From the NCBI GenBank assembly GCA_944390355.1, contig CALXPT010000005.1, forward strand, positions 1-64,000: a stretch of DNA of 64,000 nt. The letters run 5' to 3'. Below, one piece after another: positions 52,304-61,157 of the stretch. The notes under the pieces are model-generated. The model did no database searches, was not told the DNA's origin, and saw only the letters and a program-made list of their open reading frames with translations. The position numbers were made by a program, and so were the translations under genes. Positions within the stretch are counted from its first letter, which is position 1. Each line of letters opens with the position of its first letter. This DNA is from an uncultured Alphaproteobacteria bacterium (GTDB lineage: Bacteria; Pseudomonadota; Alphaproteobacteria; RF32; CAG-239).

Positions 52304-53488
52304 ATGACTAAAACAACACTTCTGATTTTATTATCATCCCTGCTTTTGTCCTCATGCTCCGACAAACAAAAAGGCCTGCCGACACAAGCAGATATAATTG
52401 AACGGGTACAACTAACCAAAGCCGATTTTTCGGAGCTAAAAAACTGGAATAAAGACAACTTATCGGAAATAAAAAAAGGTTTTACGGATTCTTGTGAAAA
52501 AATTTTATCGGAAAAGAAAGAATTTTTAGGCAACGCGGCAATAAAAATCCCCACACAAGCCTACCAAGAAATATGCCTGAAGTTTATTGATGAAAGAATA
52601 ACCAACACACAACAAATAAAAGATTTTATGGAAGCAAATTTCACCCCGTATCTAATTAGCGATAACGGCAATGAAATCGGCAAATTCACCTCATATTATG
52701 AATCCGCTCTGAACGGTTCATACCAAAAAGATAACAAATACAAATACCCGATTTACGGCAAACCCAAAGATTTAATAGAAATAAATACCAAAGACTTTGA
52801 TGATACACAACCCAACAAACGCTATGTCGGACGTATAGTTAATCAAAAACTTGTCCCCTATTACACAAGAGAAGAAATATCACAAAACGAAATCAATGCA
52901 CCTGTAATTTTGTGGGGTGATTCGCTGATAGATATCAATATCATGCAGATACAAGGTTCTGCCGTAGCCACATTGCCGGACGGAAACAAAATCCGCATCG
53001 GTTACGCAGAAAACAACGGCCACCCTTTCTGCGGATTAGGTTCGATTCTTCTGGCTAAAGGTTGGCTCAAACAAGACGAATCATCAATGATTCACATAAA
53101 AGATTGGCTAAAAAACAACCCCGATAAAGCGGACGAAATTTACAACGAAAATAAACGCTATATTTTTCACCGAATAATAAAAGGTGAAGGTCCGATAGGA
53201 GCCCAAGGTGTAGCGTTGCAGGCCGGACGTTCATTAGCGGTGGACAGAAGCATAATCCCCTTAGGCTCACTTCTTTGGCTTGAAACCAGCACACCGAATA
53301 ATAAACAACTGGAAAAATTAGTTATTGCCCAAGACATCGGAAGTGCTATAAAAGGAATAGTCAGAGGTGATTACTTTTGGGGCAGTGGCTCAGATGAAAT
53401 ATTAAAACTGGCAGGCAGTATGAATCAAGAAGGCCGCTACTTCATTTTAATACCAAATACAGGGACCAAAGAGACGAATGATATATAA
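52304..53488 (+). CDS. mltA: Membrane-bound lytic murein transglycosylase A
   Basis: 394 residues. Cleaves peptidoglycan forming anhydromuropeptides, substrates of AmpG. LLLSSLLLSSC is a lipobox, giving an outer-membrane lipoprotein. The MltA domain shows GKFTSYYESALNGS, PIYGKPKDL, YYTREEI, ILWGDSLIDINIMQIQGSAVATLPDG, and the 3D domain VIAQDIGSAIKGIVRGDYFWGSG with catalytic Asp. Its end overlaps the next gene by 11 bp. Confidence 0.95.
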   Translation: MTKTTLLILLSSLLLSSCSDKQKGLPTQADIIERVQLTKADFSELKNWNKDNLSEIKKGFTDSCEKILSEKKEFLGNAAIKIPTQAYQEICLKFIDERITNTQQIKDFMEANFTPYLISDNGNEIGKFTSYYESALNGSYQKDNKYKYPIYGKPKDLIEINTKDFDDTQPNKRYVGRIVNQKLVPYYTREEISQNEINAPVILWGDSLIDINIMQIQGSAVATLPDGNKIRIGYAENNGHPFCGLGSILLAKGWLKQDESSMIHIKDWLKNNPDKADEIYNENKRYIFHRIIKGEGPIGAQGVALQAGRSLAVDRSIIPLGSLLWLETSTPNNKQLEKLVIAQDIGSAIKGIVRGDYFWGSGSDEILKLAGSMNQEGRYFILIPNTGTKETNDI

Positions 53489-53996
53489 TTTCAAAACGCC
53501 GAACAAAGCCGAAAAACTCATTTTCAAAGCACTAAAAAAAGCATTGGAAGAAGATAAACTTCGTCTGTATATTGATTACGGAAAAATAAATCGTCCGACA
53601 TCACCTGTTTATGATCCGTGGGAAAATCTGTTGCCGATTCTAACCCCGTCATTAATAGGGCTGTTATTGATACTCTCGGCCAATATTATCATCGGACTAT
53701 CATTCATAGTTTTAATGTTGATGATATACAGCAGCTACCTCAAAAAATATTTTTATCATCGTATAATAGAAAGAGCAAAACGCTATATAACCTACGATTA
53801 TGACAACTGCGAAAAAATGTGGAAATTCGGAGGAATTGTTCTGGTGAAAGCCGACAACAAGAACATAGGCTGTGTCTCCCCCGAAGGAGACTGGAAAGAA
53901 TTTATCGTACGCAATTTCGCAGATTTAATGGTTGACAACACAAACACCCAAACCTCAAATGAAGAACATCAAGAAGATAAAAGCATCTCAGCCTGA
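53478..53996 (+). CDS. Small two-helix membrane protein, unknown function
   Basis: 172 residues. A polar N-terminal helix (NKAEKLIFKALKKALEED), two adjacent membrane helices (about 50-90: LLPILTPSLIGLLLILSANIIIGLSFIVLMLMIYSS), and a cytosolic domain with basic and Tyr-rich parts (RAKRYITYDYDNCEKMW, GCVSPEGDWKEFIV). It overlaps mltA by 11 bp and smr by 38 bp, indicating tight coupling. It sits between mltA and smr, which are normally adjacent. No family recognised. Confidence 0.75.
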   Translation: MIYNFKTPNKAEKLIFKALKKALEEDKLRLYIDYGKINRPTSPVYDPWENLLPILTPSLIGLLLILSANIIIGLSFIVLMLMIYSSYLKKYFYHRIIERAKRYITYDYDNCEKMWKFGGIVLVKADNKNIGCVSPEGDWKEFIVRNFADLMVDNTNTQTSNEEHQEDKSISA

Positions 53997-54513
53997 GTTT
54001 GATGAAGAAGCATGGGCAGAAATAACACAAGATATTAAAGAACTAAAAAAGCCCGACATCAATCAGGACAGCAAACCATTAATAATAGAAATAAAAGCTT
54101 CAACCGACATATCATCGGCCGGAAGCGGTTTGACATTGCCGGAGCTAAAAAAGGATTCAACCATAGGCATGGACAATCAAACTGCAAAAAAATTCAAAAG
54201 GGAAGAATTCAAAGTTGAAGCAGTACTAGATTTACATGGCCAAACCGAAAAAAACGCTTATAACAAAGTCCATGACTTTATAACGACATCCTATGCCGCC
54301 GGCAAAAGATGCATACTTATCATCACGGGCAAAGGACTGACGCCGCATACAGAGGATGATATTTTTGTTTCACGCGGCATATTAAAGGAATGTGTTCCAA
54401 ACTGGCTGTCCTCAACGGAATTAAGACCTATGATAATGGCCTACAAGCACCCGACGGAAGCCTTAGGAGGCTCAGGGGCATTGTATATTGTTCTAAGACG
54501 CAAAAGAGCCTAA
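53959..54513 (+). CDS. smr: Smr-domain protein
   Basis: 184 residues from ATG 53959 (MKNIKKIK); a TTG at 53932 is an alternative. Both lack a clear ribosome binding site, and the start lies inside the preceding gene, so re-initiation is likely. The Smr domain (about 95-184) shows LDLHGQTEKNAYNKVHDFI, LIITGKG, and the C-terminal GGSGALYIVLRRKRA. Smr domains nick or bind nucleic acids, many being RNA nucleases. The N-terminal half is an acidic linker. Confidence 0.9.
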   Translation: MKNIKKIKASQPEFDEEAWAEITQDIKELKKPDINQDSKPLIIEIKASTDISSAGSGLTLPELKKDSTIGMDNQTAKKFKREEFKVEAVLDLHGQTEKNAYNKVHDFITTSYAAGKRCILIITGKGLTPHTEDDIFVSRGILKECVPNWLSSTELRPMIMAYKHPTEALGGSGALYIVLRRKRA

Positions 54514-54516
54514 CAA

Positions 54517-55242
54517 TTATTCGGATTCGGCAGGAGCTGTTTCAAGAGGAGCATTCCACACAGAATCTTTAATTTTATTATTCATAAACTCTTCATGCGC
54601 AGCCAAATCTTCGGCAGAAAGCGGAAAATCTCTGGCAGGTCTGAACTGTCGTTTAAGGGATGCAGCCGCAACAATTTTATTAGAAGCACTGTCTTGATGC
54701 ACTTCACCGAGTTGCATGGAAGGCTCCTGCCCGCCCAACAATTCGAGATACACCTCAGCAAGCAACTGAGCATCAAGCAAAGCACCGTGCAAAGTACGAG
54801 AAGTATTATCCACACCAAAACGTTTGCATAAGGCATCCAAATTAACTTTGGAATGCGGAAACTTTTGGCGGGCAATTTCCAAGGTATCAACCACCCTGTC
54901 CCATTCATATTCAGGATAACCGCAGCCTTGCAGTTCGTGGTTAATAAAGCTCATATCAAAAGAGGCATTATGAGCCACCAAAATACCGTCATCACCAACA
55001 AAGTCCACCCACTCTTTAGCAATTTCTCTAAAAGTCGGAAATCCCTTCAAATATTCCCAATTAAGACCATGAACTTTATAAGCATCTTCAGGCACTTCTC
55101 TTTCAGGGTTAATATATTGATGATAAGTAACACCTGTCGGCATATGATTAATCAACTCGACCGCACCTATTTCCACAAGCTTATCACCGGACTTAGGGTC
55201 TAAACCGGTAGTTTCGGTATCAAAAACAATTTCTCTTACCAT
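54517..55242 (-). CDS. dnaQ: DNA polymerase III epsilon subunit (proofreading exonuclease)
   Basis: 241 residues. 3'-5' exonuclease. IVFDTETTGLDPKSGDKLVEIGAVEL (Exo I, Asp/Glu), VAHNASFDMSFINHEL (Exo II), and SRTLHGALLDAQLLAEVY (Exo III, His and Asp). The C-terminal tail binds the polymerase. Its start overlaps the coaE stop by 7 bp; coaE-dnaQ is the standard alphaproteobacterial pair near the origin. Confidence 0.97.
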   Translation of the reverse strand: MVREIVFDTETTGLDPKSGDKLVEIGAVELINHMPTGVTYHQYINPEREVPEDAYKVHGLNWEYLKGFPTFREIAKEWVDFVGDDGILVAHNASFDMSFINHELQGCGYPEYEWDRVVDTLEIARQKFPHSKVNLDALCKRFGVDNTSRTLHGALLDAQLLAEVYLELLGGQEPSMQLGEVHQDSASNKIVAAASLKRQFRPARDFPLSAEDLAAHEEFMNNKIKDSVWNAPLETAPAESE

Positions 55243-55820
55243 TTTTTAATTTCCTCTAACAGCAAAGCCAATTCAGCACGCAAAAGATTCTTGGCTTTAT
55301 TGGTATCAACAACCGCATCTGCGAGCAAAATTTTCTCACTATTAGGCATTTGTACACGATTTATCTTATCAAAATCAAGAGCAGAAATACCATCTCTTAG
55401 CATAACGCGATTTTTTTGCACCTCATAAGGAGCATCAGCCACAATGACACACTGACACAAACGATTCCACCCAAGTTCAAAAATCAAAGCCCCATCAATA
55501 ACAACAACACCGTTTTTATGAATAAGTTTGCGAATAGAACGCTTCAATTTCTGATATAAATACGGATGAATGATATTTTCAAGTTTTTTAAGTTGTAGAT
55601 AATCATTGAAGACAATATTTCTAAGCACTTTTTTATCAATACCATCCCCAAGTTTAACCTCAGGAAACAATTCGGCAACGAGCCTGAGAAAAGATTTCTG
55701 CCGATAAAGATTGCGCACCCAAGCATCAACATTCCAAACGGCGCAACCGAGTCCCCGAGCAATATCGGATAGAGTAGATTTGCCGCAGCCGATAGAACCG
55801 GTAATACCAATAATTATCAA
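55236..55820 (-). CDS. coaE: Dephospho-CoA kinase
   Basis: 194 residues. Last step of CoA synthesis. A TTG at 55820 is chosen as start: GGGAG lies about 6 nt upstream and the protein then begins MIIIGITGSIGCGKSTL, the normal family N-terminus with P-loop GSIGCGKS. NVDAWVRNLY replaces the usual D-AD-; HPYLYQKLKR and the VVIDGALIFELGWNRLCQCVIVADAP strand fit the family. The upstream sequence is the candidate replication origin. Confidence 0.93.
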   Translation of the reverse strand: MIIIGITGSIGCGKSTLSDIARGLGCAVWNVDAWVRNLYRQKSFLRLVAELFPEVKLGDGIDKKVLRNIVFNDYLQLKKLENIIHPYLYQKLKRSIRKLIHKNGVVVIDGALIFELGWNRLCQCVIVADAPYEVQKNRVMLRDGISALDFDKINRVQMPNSEKILLADAVVDTNKAKNLLRAELALLLEEIKKW

Positions 55821-56351
55821 AACAAATCTCCCAGATTCAAAGAGTTGCAAAAGTTATACACAAACCGACCGACAACTGTGCATAAGTCAAAAATTTTGGC
55901 AAACGACGCACAATCATCCCCACAATGCACAAATTACTCCCCCAATTTTTACACAGGCCTTGACAAGATTCACTTTGAGAGGTCTCAAAAAATTTCTCGA
56001 GTCTTGAAACAAAGGGTATTTACATCGACTGACTCGACATAAATATTAAAGTTTTGGTTTATTTCTTTAAATTATATCGTCGATTCTTTAAATTTTTATC
56101 AACAGAGTCAAATTTTGTCTTTAAAAGTTATCCACACAATTAACAGGGATATACAAAACACAACAAAAATTTAAAATTTAAATAGAAGGAGAGAACGGAT
56201 TGTGCATAACCTATTTATCAAAACAACGATTGACATCTTAGAATTTAAATCTTATAAAATAGGCAAGGAAAACAACTAATATTTTGAGTTCTCATTTTCA
56301 ACCCTCTTATATAATATTCCACAATTTATTAAAATAAGGTTAGCAAACAAT
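55821..56351. other. oriC: Candidate chromosomal replication origin (oriC)
   Basis: A 530-bp gene-free stretch between coaE and rho. Exact TTATNCACA boxes: 55854-55862 (+), 55877-55885 (-), 56128-56136 (+, the perfect TTATCCACA) and 56201-56209 (-). A one-mismatch box lies at 55947-55955. Between the two box groups is very AT-rich DNA (56040-56100, runs of TTTAAA) suited to unwinding. In Caulobacter, Rickettsia and relatives the origin lies among hemE, rho, mnmE/mnmG on one side and coaE/dnaQ on the other, which is the layout here. hemE is absent. No reading frame of note. Confidence 0.82.
56230..56258 (+). promoter_or_regulatory. Promoter of rho
   Basis: TTGACA (56230-56235), 17-bp spacer, TATAAA (56253-56258). 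Predicts a leader of about 85 nt. It starts 20 bp after the last DnaA box, so DnaA binding could influence it. Confidence 0.8.
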
Positions 56352-57605
56352 ATGCATTTACAAGAGTTAAAGCAAAAATCTCCTAAAGAATTGCTGACAC
56401 AAGCTGAATCTTTAGATATAGAAGACGCATCATCCATGCGCACCCAAGATTTAATCTTTGCCATATTAAAAAAAGTCGCATCAGATGATGAAATAATATA
56501 CGGCGACGGCACGATAGAAGTTTTGCCGGATGGATTCGGTTTTTTGCGTTCAACGGAATCAAATTATCTGGCCTCACCGGACGATATATATGTTTCGCCT
56601 GCGCAAGTCAAAAAATACGGCTTAAGAACGGGGGATACGGTTGAGTGTGAGATTCGCGCCCCAAGGGATAACGAGCGTTATTTTGCTTTAACCAAGGTCA
56701 ACCGGATTAATTTTGACGACCCCGAAAAGTCAAAGTTAAGGGTTAATTTCGACAACTTAACCCCATTGTATCCGACCGAAAAATTAAAATTTGACATTAT
56801 GTGTGGAGATAAGGACTATACAACAAGAGTGATAGATTTGGTAGCTCCGCAAGGTAAGGGACAACGTGGCTTGATAGTAGCCCCGCCGCGTACAGGTAAA
56901 ACTGTTATGTTGCAAAACATAGCCCATGCAATAGCCAGCAATCATCCGGAAGTTTATTTAATGGTTTTGTTGATAGATGAGCGACCGGAAGAAGTAACGG
57001 ACATGACGCGTTCGGTTAAGGGAGAGGTTATATCTTCTACGTTTGACGAACCGGCATCTCGCCATGTTCAAGTTGCCGAAATGGTGGTTGAGAAGGCCAA
57101 GAGATTGGTTGAATCCAAAAAAGACGTAGTTATCCTGCTTGATTCAATTACCCGTCTGGGACGCGCTTATAACGCCGTTATTCCATCATCAGGCAAGGTT
57201 TTGACTGGTGGTGTTGACGCCAACGCCTTGCAACGTCCGAAGCGTCTGCTTGGTGCGGCGCGTAATGTTGAAGAAGGCGGCTCATTAACAATTATCGCCA
57301 CAGCATTAATAGACACCGGCTCTCGTATGGATGAGGTTATTTTTGAAGAGTTCAAAGGAACAGGTAACTCAGAAATAATCTTGGATAGAAAATTGGTCGA
57401 CAAACGTCTCTTCCCAACAATTGATATCACCCGCTCCGGCACCAGAAAAGAAGAGTTGTTGGTAGATAGAGCCACCTTGTCAAAAATGTGGGTTTTGCGC
57501 CGTGTGTTAATGCAAATGGGCTTAACCGACGGCATGGAATTCTTGCTTGATAAGTTAAAAATATCCAAAGACAATAACGACTTTTTCAACAACATGAATA
57601 GTTAA
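56352..57605 (+). CDS. rho: Transcription termination factor Rho
   Basis: 417 residues. Hexameric RNA-dependent ATPase. N-terminal helical domain ([19 protein letters not shown]), the cold-shock RNA-binding domain ([43 protein letters not shown]), Walker [44 protein letters not shown], and [20 protein letters not shown] (Q/R loops). Standard length, without insertion. A clear terminator follows. Confidence 0.98.
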   Translation: MHLQELKQKSPKELLTQAESLDIEDASSMRTQDLIFAILKKVASDDEIIYGDGTIEVLPDGFGFLRSTESNYLASPDDIYVSPAQVKKYGLRTGDTVECEIRAPRDNERYFALTKVNRINFDDPEKSKLRVNFDNLTPLYPTEKLKFDIMCGDKDYTTRVIDLVAPQGKGQRGLIVAPPRTGKTVMLQNIAHAIASNHPEVYLMVLLIDERPEEVTDMTRSVKGEVISSTFDEPASRHVQVAEMVVEKAKRLVESKKDVVILLDSITRLGRAYNAVIPSSGKVLTGGVDANALQRPKRLLGAARNVEEGGSLTIIATALIDTGSRMDEVIFEEFKGTGNSEIILDRKLVDKRLFPTIDITRSGTRKEELLVDRATLSKMWVLRRVLMQMGLTDGMEFLLDKLKISKDNNDFFNNMNS

Positions 57606-57611
57606 GCAAAG

Positions 57612-57633
57612 AACCCCGAGCAATCGGGGTTTT
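57612..57633 (+). terminator. Rho-independent terminator after rho
   Basis: AACCCCGA pairs perfectly with TCGGGGTT around GCAA, followed by TTGCTATTTT. Convergent with the next gene, whose stop is 2 bp away. Confidence 0.85.
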
Positions 57634-57634
57634 G

Positions 57635-59500
57635 CTATTTTATTTTTTGAATATTTTTAGCAATCAAGAGTTCCATATTTTTTATTTGTTTAGGAATTTT
57701 TACCTCTTCAACACTAATTCCCAAAGCTTTTTCAGTAGAAAAAGTTTTATCAATTGTTTTAGCAAATCTTTTACGAGCAAGTGCAAAACGATTATTTTTC
57801 TGTTCTGCTTTATTTTTAACTCTTGTAATGGCCGCTTGGAGTTTTTTACCAGAATTGTCATCAACATGATTCATAGCAAAATCAACATCAGCACCTTTTT
57901 CAATCAGCAAATCAATAATTTCTTGATTTTGAGGCGTATTTTCTAAAGTAAGAGCATAATCCAAAACAGAAAAATCATTTCCGTCTTTTTGATTAACATC
58001 AGCCCCAGCTTTTATCCACAATTTAGCTTTTTCTGGATTAGTAAGAGAATACATTAAAGGAGAAATATAATATCTATCAGGAGCATAACCGACTTTATCA
58101 GGACAATTTTTTATCTGTTTAAGAATATCTATTTGTTCTAAGAAACAGTATTTATAATAAGACATTAACTTTTTAAATTCTGAATTATTTTGATTTTGTT
58201 TCAATACATTATCCATACTTTTCAGTATGTCATTAATAAAATTCTTTTTCTTTGAATTATTAAACATTTTATCTATAATATTTACGTCTTTACGCCTATT
58301 TTTATCGGAAAAATTTCCTTTACTATAATGTTTTGCTAAAATTGTTCTTATAAACTCTTCAGTATATCTTTTTAATCCTAAAGCTTCATCTAGGGCAGCC
58401 ACGCCTGCATGGAGTTGCTTTATACTTTGGCAAGCTTTAAGATTATCCGGTAAAGAAGGATTGATTGGATACTCTAATAATTTTACAAGTTCATCAATGT
58501 TTTGATGTTTTAATTCGTTATGTTTACTTAGTTTTTTACTAAAATCTTTTTTCTTTTTTCTGCTTTTAATATATTTATACATATAGAAAGCAAAACGAAA
58601 AGCAAAAGATTTTCCCAAATCGATCAGATAACTGTGATCAATCGGAATTTTCCCGCGTTTTGTTTTATTGAAGTTAAAATTATGTTTTTTAAAAGCTTCA
58701 AAAGCCTTAGGAGAATAACAATTTTCCAATACCACATTTTCAGCAAAGTCAGAAACTTTAGCCGGATTAAGACAACCGTCATTATCAAAAAACTTGTTTT
58801 GCTCTTTTCTTTTTCTTATTTTCCAAGCTTGTTTTACTAAACTTTTCATAATGTTCAAAGAAGCATAGTATTTTGAATTATATTTACTGTTTCCGTAAAT
58901 AGTTTTACTTTCAACAAAACCCTTTAACACATGGGTTGCTCCTGTGTTTAAAGCATAAAAAGCGATATTTGCAAAATCAAAATCGGATTCGGAGCGCAAC
59001 AGCAAAGAAAAATAAGCAAAACATTCCGCATGCATTTCATTCAAATATAAACCATAATCTTTTTTAAGGGAATCAGGTTCTTTATCAAAATCCAACCCAA
59101 CATCATGATAAAGTTTTTTCTTTTTATTATTATCAAAAACATTTAATGTTTTTTGAACAGAATGAGCTGTTTCGTGATAAGGGGTTGAAAGAGAATAATC
59201 ATTATAAAAAGCGACAAAATTTTTAAAATTTGTTCCTCCGCCTAATTGAGCCATTTGGGTGTTAACCATAAATTCTCCGTTTGGAAGATACCTAAAAATC
59301 TGCTTATATATCAAATTTTTAATAGCGTCCCTACGGCTTATATTTTTAATTCGGCAAACATCTGAGATAATTTTTTCATAATCATAATGACTTGAGTTTT
59401 TAACATTTTCGGAATGAATGTCATTATAGTTAAACATCGGCGTTTTAGTAAAATTCGAAAATTTTTCTAAATCCCTTTTAACATCGGCAAGCTTAACCAT
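57635..59500 (-). CDS. HExxH zinc-metallopeptidase-like protein with C-terminal ankyrin repeats
   Basis: 621 residues in distinctly AT-rich DNA. Residues about 80-180 contain PYHETAHSVQKTL (HExxH) and, about 45 residues later, LNEMHAECFAYFSLLLRSES, a plausible third-ligand helix (E-x-x-AE) like ArdC-type and other gluzincin peptidases. A basic, Lys/Asn-rich helical middle follows (about 200-440). Residues 470-560 hold two or three ankyrin repeats (SPLMYSLTNPEKAKLWIKAGADVNQKDGNDFSVLDYAL; IIDLLIEKGADVDFA). No signal peptide. The combination of protease-like domain and ankyrins suggests an interaction or effector protein; delivery and substrate unknown. It interrupts the conserved rho-mnmE neighbourhood. 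Confidence 0.75.
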   Translation of the reverse strand: MVKLADVKRDLEKFSNFTKTPMFNYNDIHSENVKNSSHYDYEKIISDVCRIKNISRRDAIKNLIYKQIFRYLPNGEFMVNTQMAQLGGGTNFKNFVAFYNDYSLSTPYHETAHSVQKTLNVFDNNKKKKLYHDVGLDFDKEPDSLKKDYGLYLNEMHAECFAYFSLLLRSESDFDFANIAFYALNTGATHVLKGFVESKTIYGNSKYNSKYYASLNIMKSLVKQAWKIRKRKEQNKFFDNDGCLNPAKVSDFAENVVLENCYSPKAFEAFKKHNFNFNKTKRGKIPIDHSYLIDLGKSFAFRFAFYMYKYIKSRKKKKDFSKKLSKHNELKHQNIDELVKLLEYPINPSLPDNLKACQSIKQLHAGVAALDEALGLKRYTEEFIRTILAKHYSKGNFSDKNRRKDVNIIDKMFNNSKKKNFINDILKSMDNVLKQNQNNSEFKKLMSYYKYCFLEQIDILKQIKNCPDKVGYAPDRYYISPLMYSLTNPEKAKLWIKAGADVNQKDGNDFSVLDYALTLENTPQNQEIIDLLIEKGADVDFAMNHVDDNSGKKLQAAITRVKNKAEQKNNRFALARKRFAKTIDKTFSTEKALGISVEEVKIPKQIKNMELLIAKNIQKIK

Positions 59501-59556
59501 ATTTATTCTCCCATAATAACAAAATAATAGCAGAAAATCGATTCGTTCGCAACAAA

Positions 59557-59583
59557 AAAGGTGCTTTGAAAAAAAGCACCTTT
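59557..59583 (-). terminator. Rho-independent terminator of the gene at 59590-60228
   Basis: An 11-bp perfect stem AAAGGTGCTTT/AAAGCACCTTT; on the minus strand followed by six T. Confidence 0.9.
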
Positions 59584-59589
59584 AGTTTT

Positions 59590-60228
59590 TTACTTCCCTA
59601 ATTCACTCAGAGCCTGAACAACCCAGCTTTGCTGATTAGGGTTAATTTTTAAGAGCTTAACGATTTTATCCTTAATGTCAGGATAAACATCAATAAGCTT
59701 AGCATTAGCTTTGAAGAACAAAACGGCGCGTTCACAGTTTGTGGCTTTGATTACATCCAAGTGCTTTGCTAAAGCCAACACCATGGAATAATAAGCGGAA
59801 GGGGCATTCTTTTTCACAAAATCAAGCACGTAATCACTTGATAAAATAGTGTAAATAGCATCCCAGTTCCAGTTAAACATGTTAACGGAACTATACCCGC
59901 TGACATTAGCCTCCACATGAGCTTTAACAAAATCAAAGAAAAGATTTTCACAGTTTTTCAAAATTTCAGGATGTCTGGAAATCAAGCTGTAAAATTCATT
60001 AATACTTGCATCAGGATTTTTAATAAAATCAATAAAGTTTTTAGGAAAATCCTTTACAAACAAAATCTGCGCATTTTCAAGCATTGTCAAAGCTGATAAA
60101 CGAATAATAATCAAACTTGAACAATCGTTAACTTTCACCATAGCAGGCAATTGAGCCAAAGCCTCATCAGCTTTTACTAACGAGTTTGCCGCCCCTTCAT
60201 AAAAAGTAGCAATTTGGTTAATGTTCAT
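59590..60228 (-). CDS. Lineage-specific cytoplasmic protein, unknown function
   Basis: 212 residues from ATG 60228 (MNINQIATFYEGAANSLV). No signal or membrane segment; all-helical, possibly HEAT-like (IIIRLSALTMLENAQILFVKDFPKNFIDFIKN; YYSMVLALAKHLDVIKATNCERAVLFFKANAKLIDVYPDIKDKIVKLLKIN). The leader lacks a Shine-Dalgarno site and the promoter overlaps the end of the upstream HAD gene. Own terminator. Family not recognised. Confidence 0.65.
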   Translation of the reverse strand: MNINQIATFYEGAANSLVKADEALAQLPAMVKVNDCSSLIIIRLSALTMLENAQILFVKDFPKNFIDFIKNPDASINEFYSLISRHPEILKNCENLFFDFVKAHVEANVSGYSSVNMFNWNWDAIYTILSSDYVLDFVKKNAPSAYYSMVLALAKHLDVIKATNCERAVLFFKANAKLIDVYPDIKDKIVKLLKINPNQQSWVVQALSELGK

Positions 60229-60269
60229 ATACAATAATTTTAAGTTAATAATAAATTTCAACGAGAGAA

Positions 60270-60298
60270 AACATAAGTTAAAACTTAAATTTTGTCAA
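60270..60298 (-). promoter_or_regulatory. Promoter of the gene at 59590-60228
   Basis: TTGACA (60298-60293), 17-bp spacer, TATGTT (60275-60270) on the minus strand; the -35 lies inside the last codons of the HAD gene. Confidence 0.65.
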
Positions 60299-60959
60299 AT
60301 AAAATATGCTTAACCTCATTCATATCAAAGCAAATATAATGAACACCAAGCTTTTTAACTTTGTCTATATAGTCATTGTTTTGATACATTTGGCTTCCCA
60401 AAAAGGCGATAACGGTCATACCCGCGCGTAGGCCTGCGGTCATACCGGCAAGGGAGTCCTCAATAACAACGCAGTTCTGCGGAAGTTCGCCCATTTTTTC
60501 AGCCGCATAGAGGAATAAATCCGGTTCGGGTTTTCCGCGTGAAACATTGTCGATTGTAAAAACATTTTCGGGTTTAATAAATTTTTGAATACCGGCGACT
60601 TTAATTTTGTGGAGTGTTTTAGTTCTGACCCCGCCGGTTGCAATACATTGCTTAATATTGGTACGGGTCAAAATATCGAGTGCCCCGTCAAAAACTTCGA
60701 GTCCGTGTTTATCCATAGTGGCGACATCGAGCTTCAAAACATCGTTCCAAAATCTATCATTGGTTTTGTAGCCCATTTTATCGAGTATAATTTTTTTTGT
60801 GCTGTCGCTTGTTCCACCGAAGTTGAGATTAACAAATTCAAAATCCCAGTCGACGCCTAAATGTTGATGGAAAAAATCAACTCGGTTTTTGAGCCACACT
60901 TTTTCCGAATCAACAATAACGCCGTCAAAATCCCAAATCAACAACTTAAAATTAAGCAT
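60285..60959 (-). CDS. HAD-superfamily phosphatase/phosphomutase-like hydrolase
   Basis: 224 residues from ATG 60959 (MLNFKLLIWDFDG). HAD motifs: DFDGVIVDSE (nucleophile and acid Asp), CIATGGVRTK (Thr of motif II), KPEPDLFLYAAEKMG (Lys of motif III), VVIEDSLAGMTAGLRAGM (motif IV). The helical cap (45-110) makes it class I, similar to beta-phosphoglucomutase and phosphoglycolate phosphatase. Substrate cannot be told. Weak ribosome binding site. Leftward, inside the rho-mnmE accessory block. Confidence 0.88.
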   Translation of the reverse strand: MLNFKLLIWDFDGVIVDSEKVWLKNRVDFFHQHLGVDWDFEFVNLNFGGTSDSTKKIILDKMGYKTNDRFWNDVLKLDVATMDKHGLEVFDGALDILTRTNIKQCIATGGVRTKTLHKIKVAGIQKFIKPENVFTIDNVSRGKPEPDLFLYAAEKMGELPQNCVVIEDSLAGMTAGLRAGMTVIAFLGSQMYQNNDYIDKVKKLGVHYICFDMNEVKHILFDKI

Positions 60960-61099
60960 AAAATAAACTTTCAAATAAAACGCGAATTTTTTTGAGTCCG
61001 CCAAATGCGCCCACAAAAGAATTTCACCTATAATATGATGTTTTAGTTAACTTTCAATAAATATGCGCTCTAAGGGCAAAAAAAACGCCTTTTTTAAGA

Positions 61100-61128
61100 C
61101 TTGCATAAAAAGCTGAACTTTTATATAC
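61100..61128 (+). promoter_or_regulatory. Promoter of mnmE
   Basis: TTGCAT (61100-61105), 17-bp spacer, TATACC (61123-61128), about 25 bp before the start. Confidence 0.65.
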
Positions 61129-61157
61129 CATAAATATGATAACAGAGGAAAAAAAGA

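Noticed and set aside
55821-56351. parS site or CtrA sites at the origin
   Set aside because: No TGTTTCACGTGAAACA-like palindrome and no TTAA-N7-TTAA pair was found; AT-rich TTAA clusters have other spacings.
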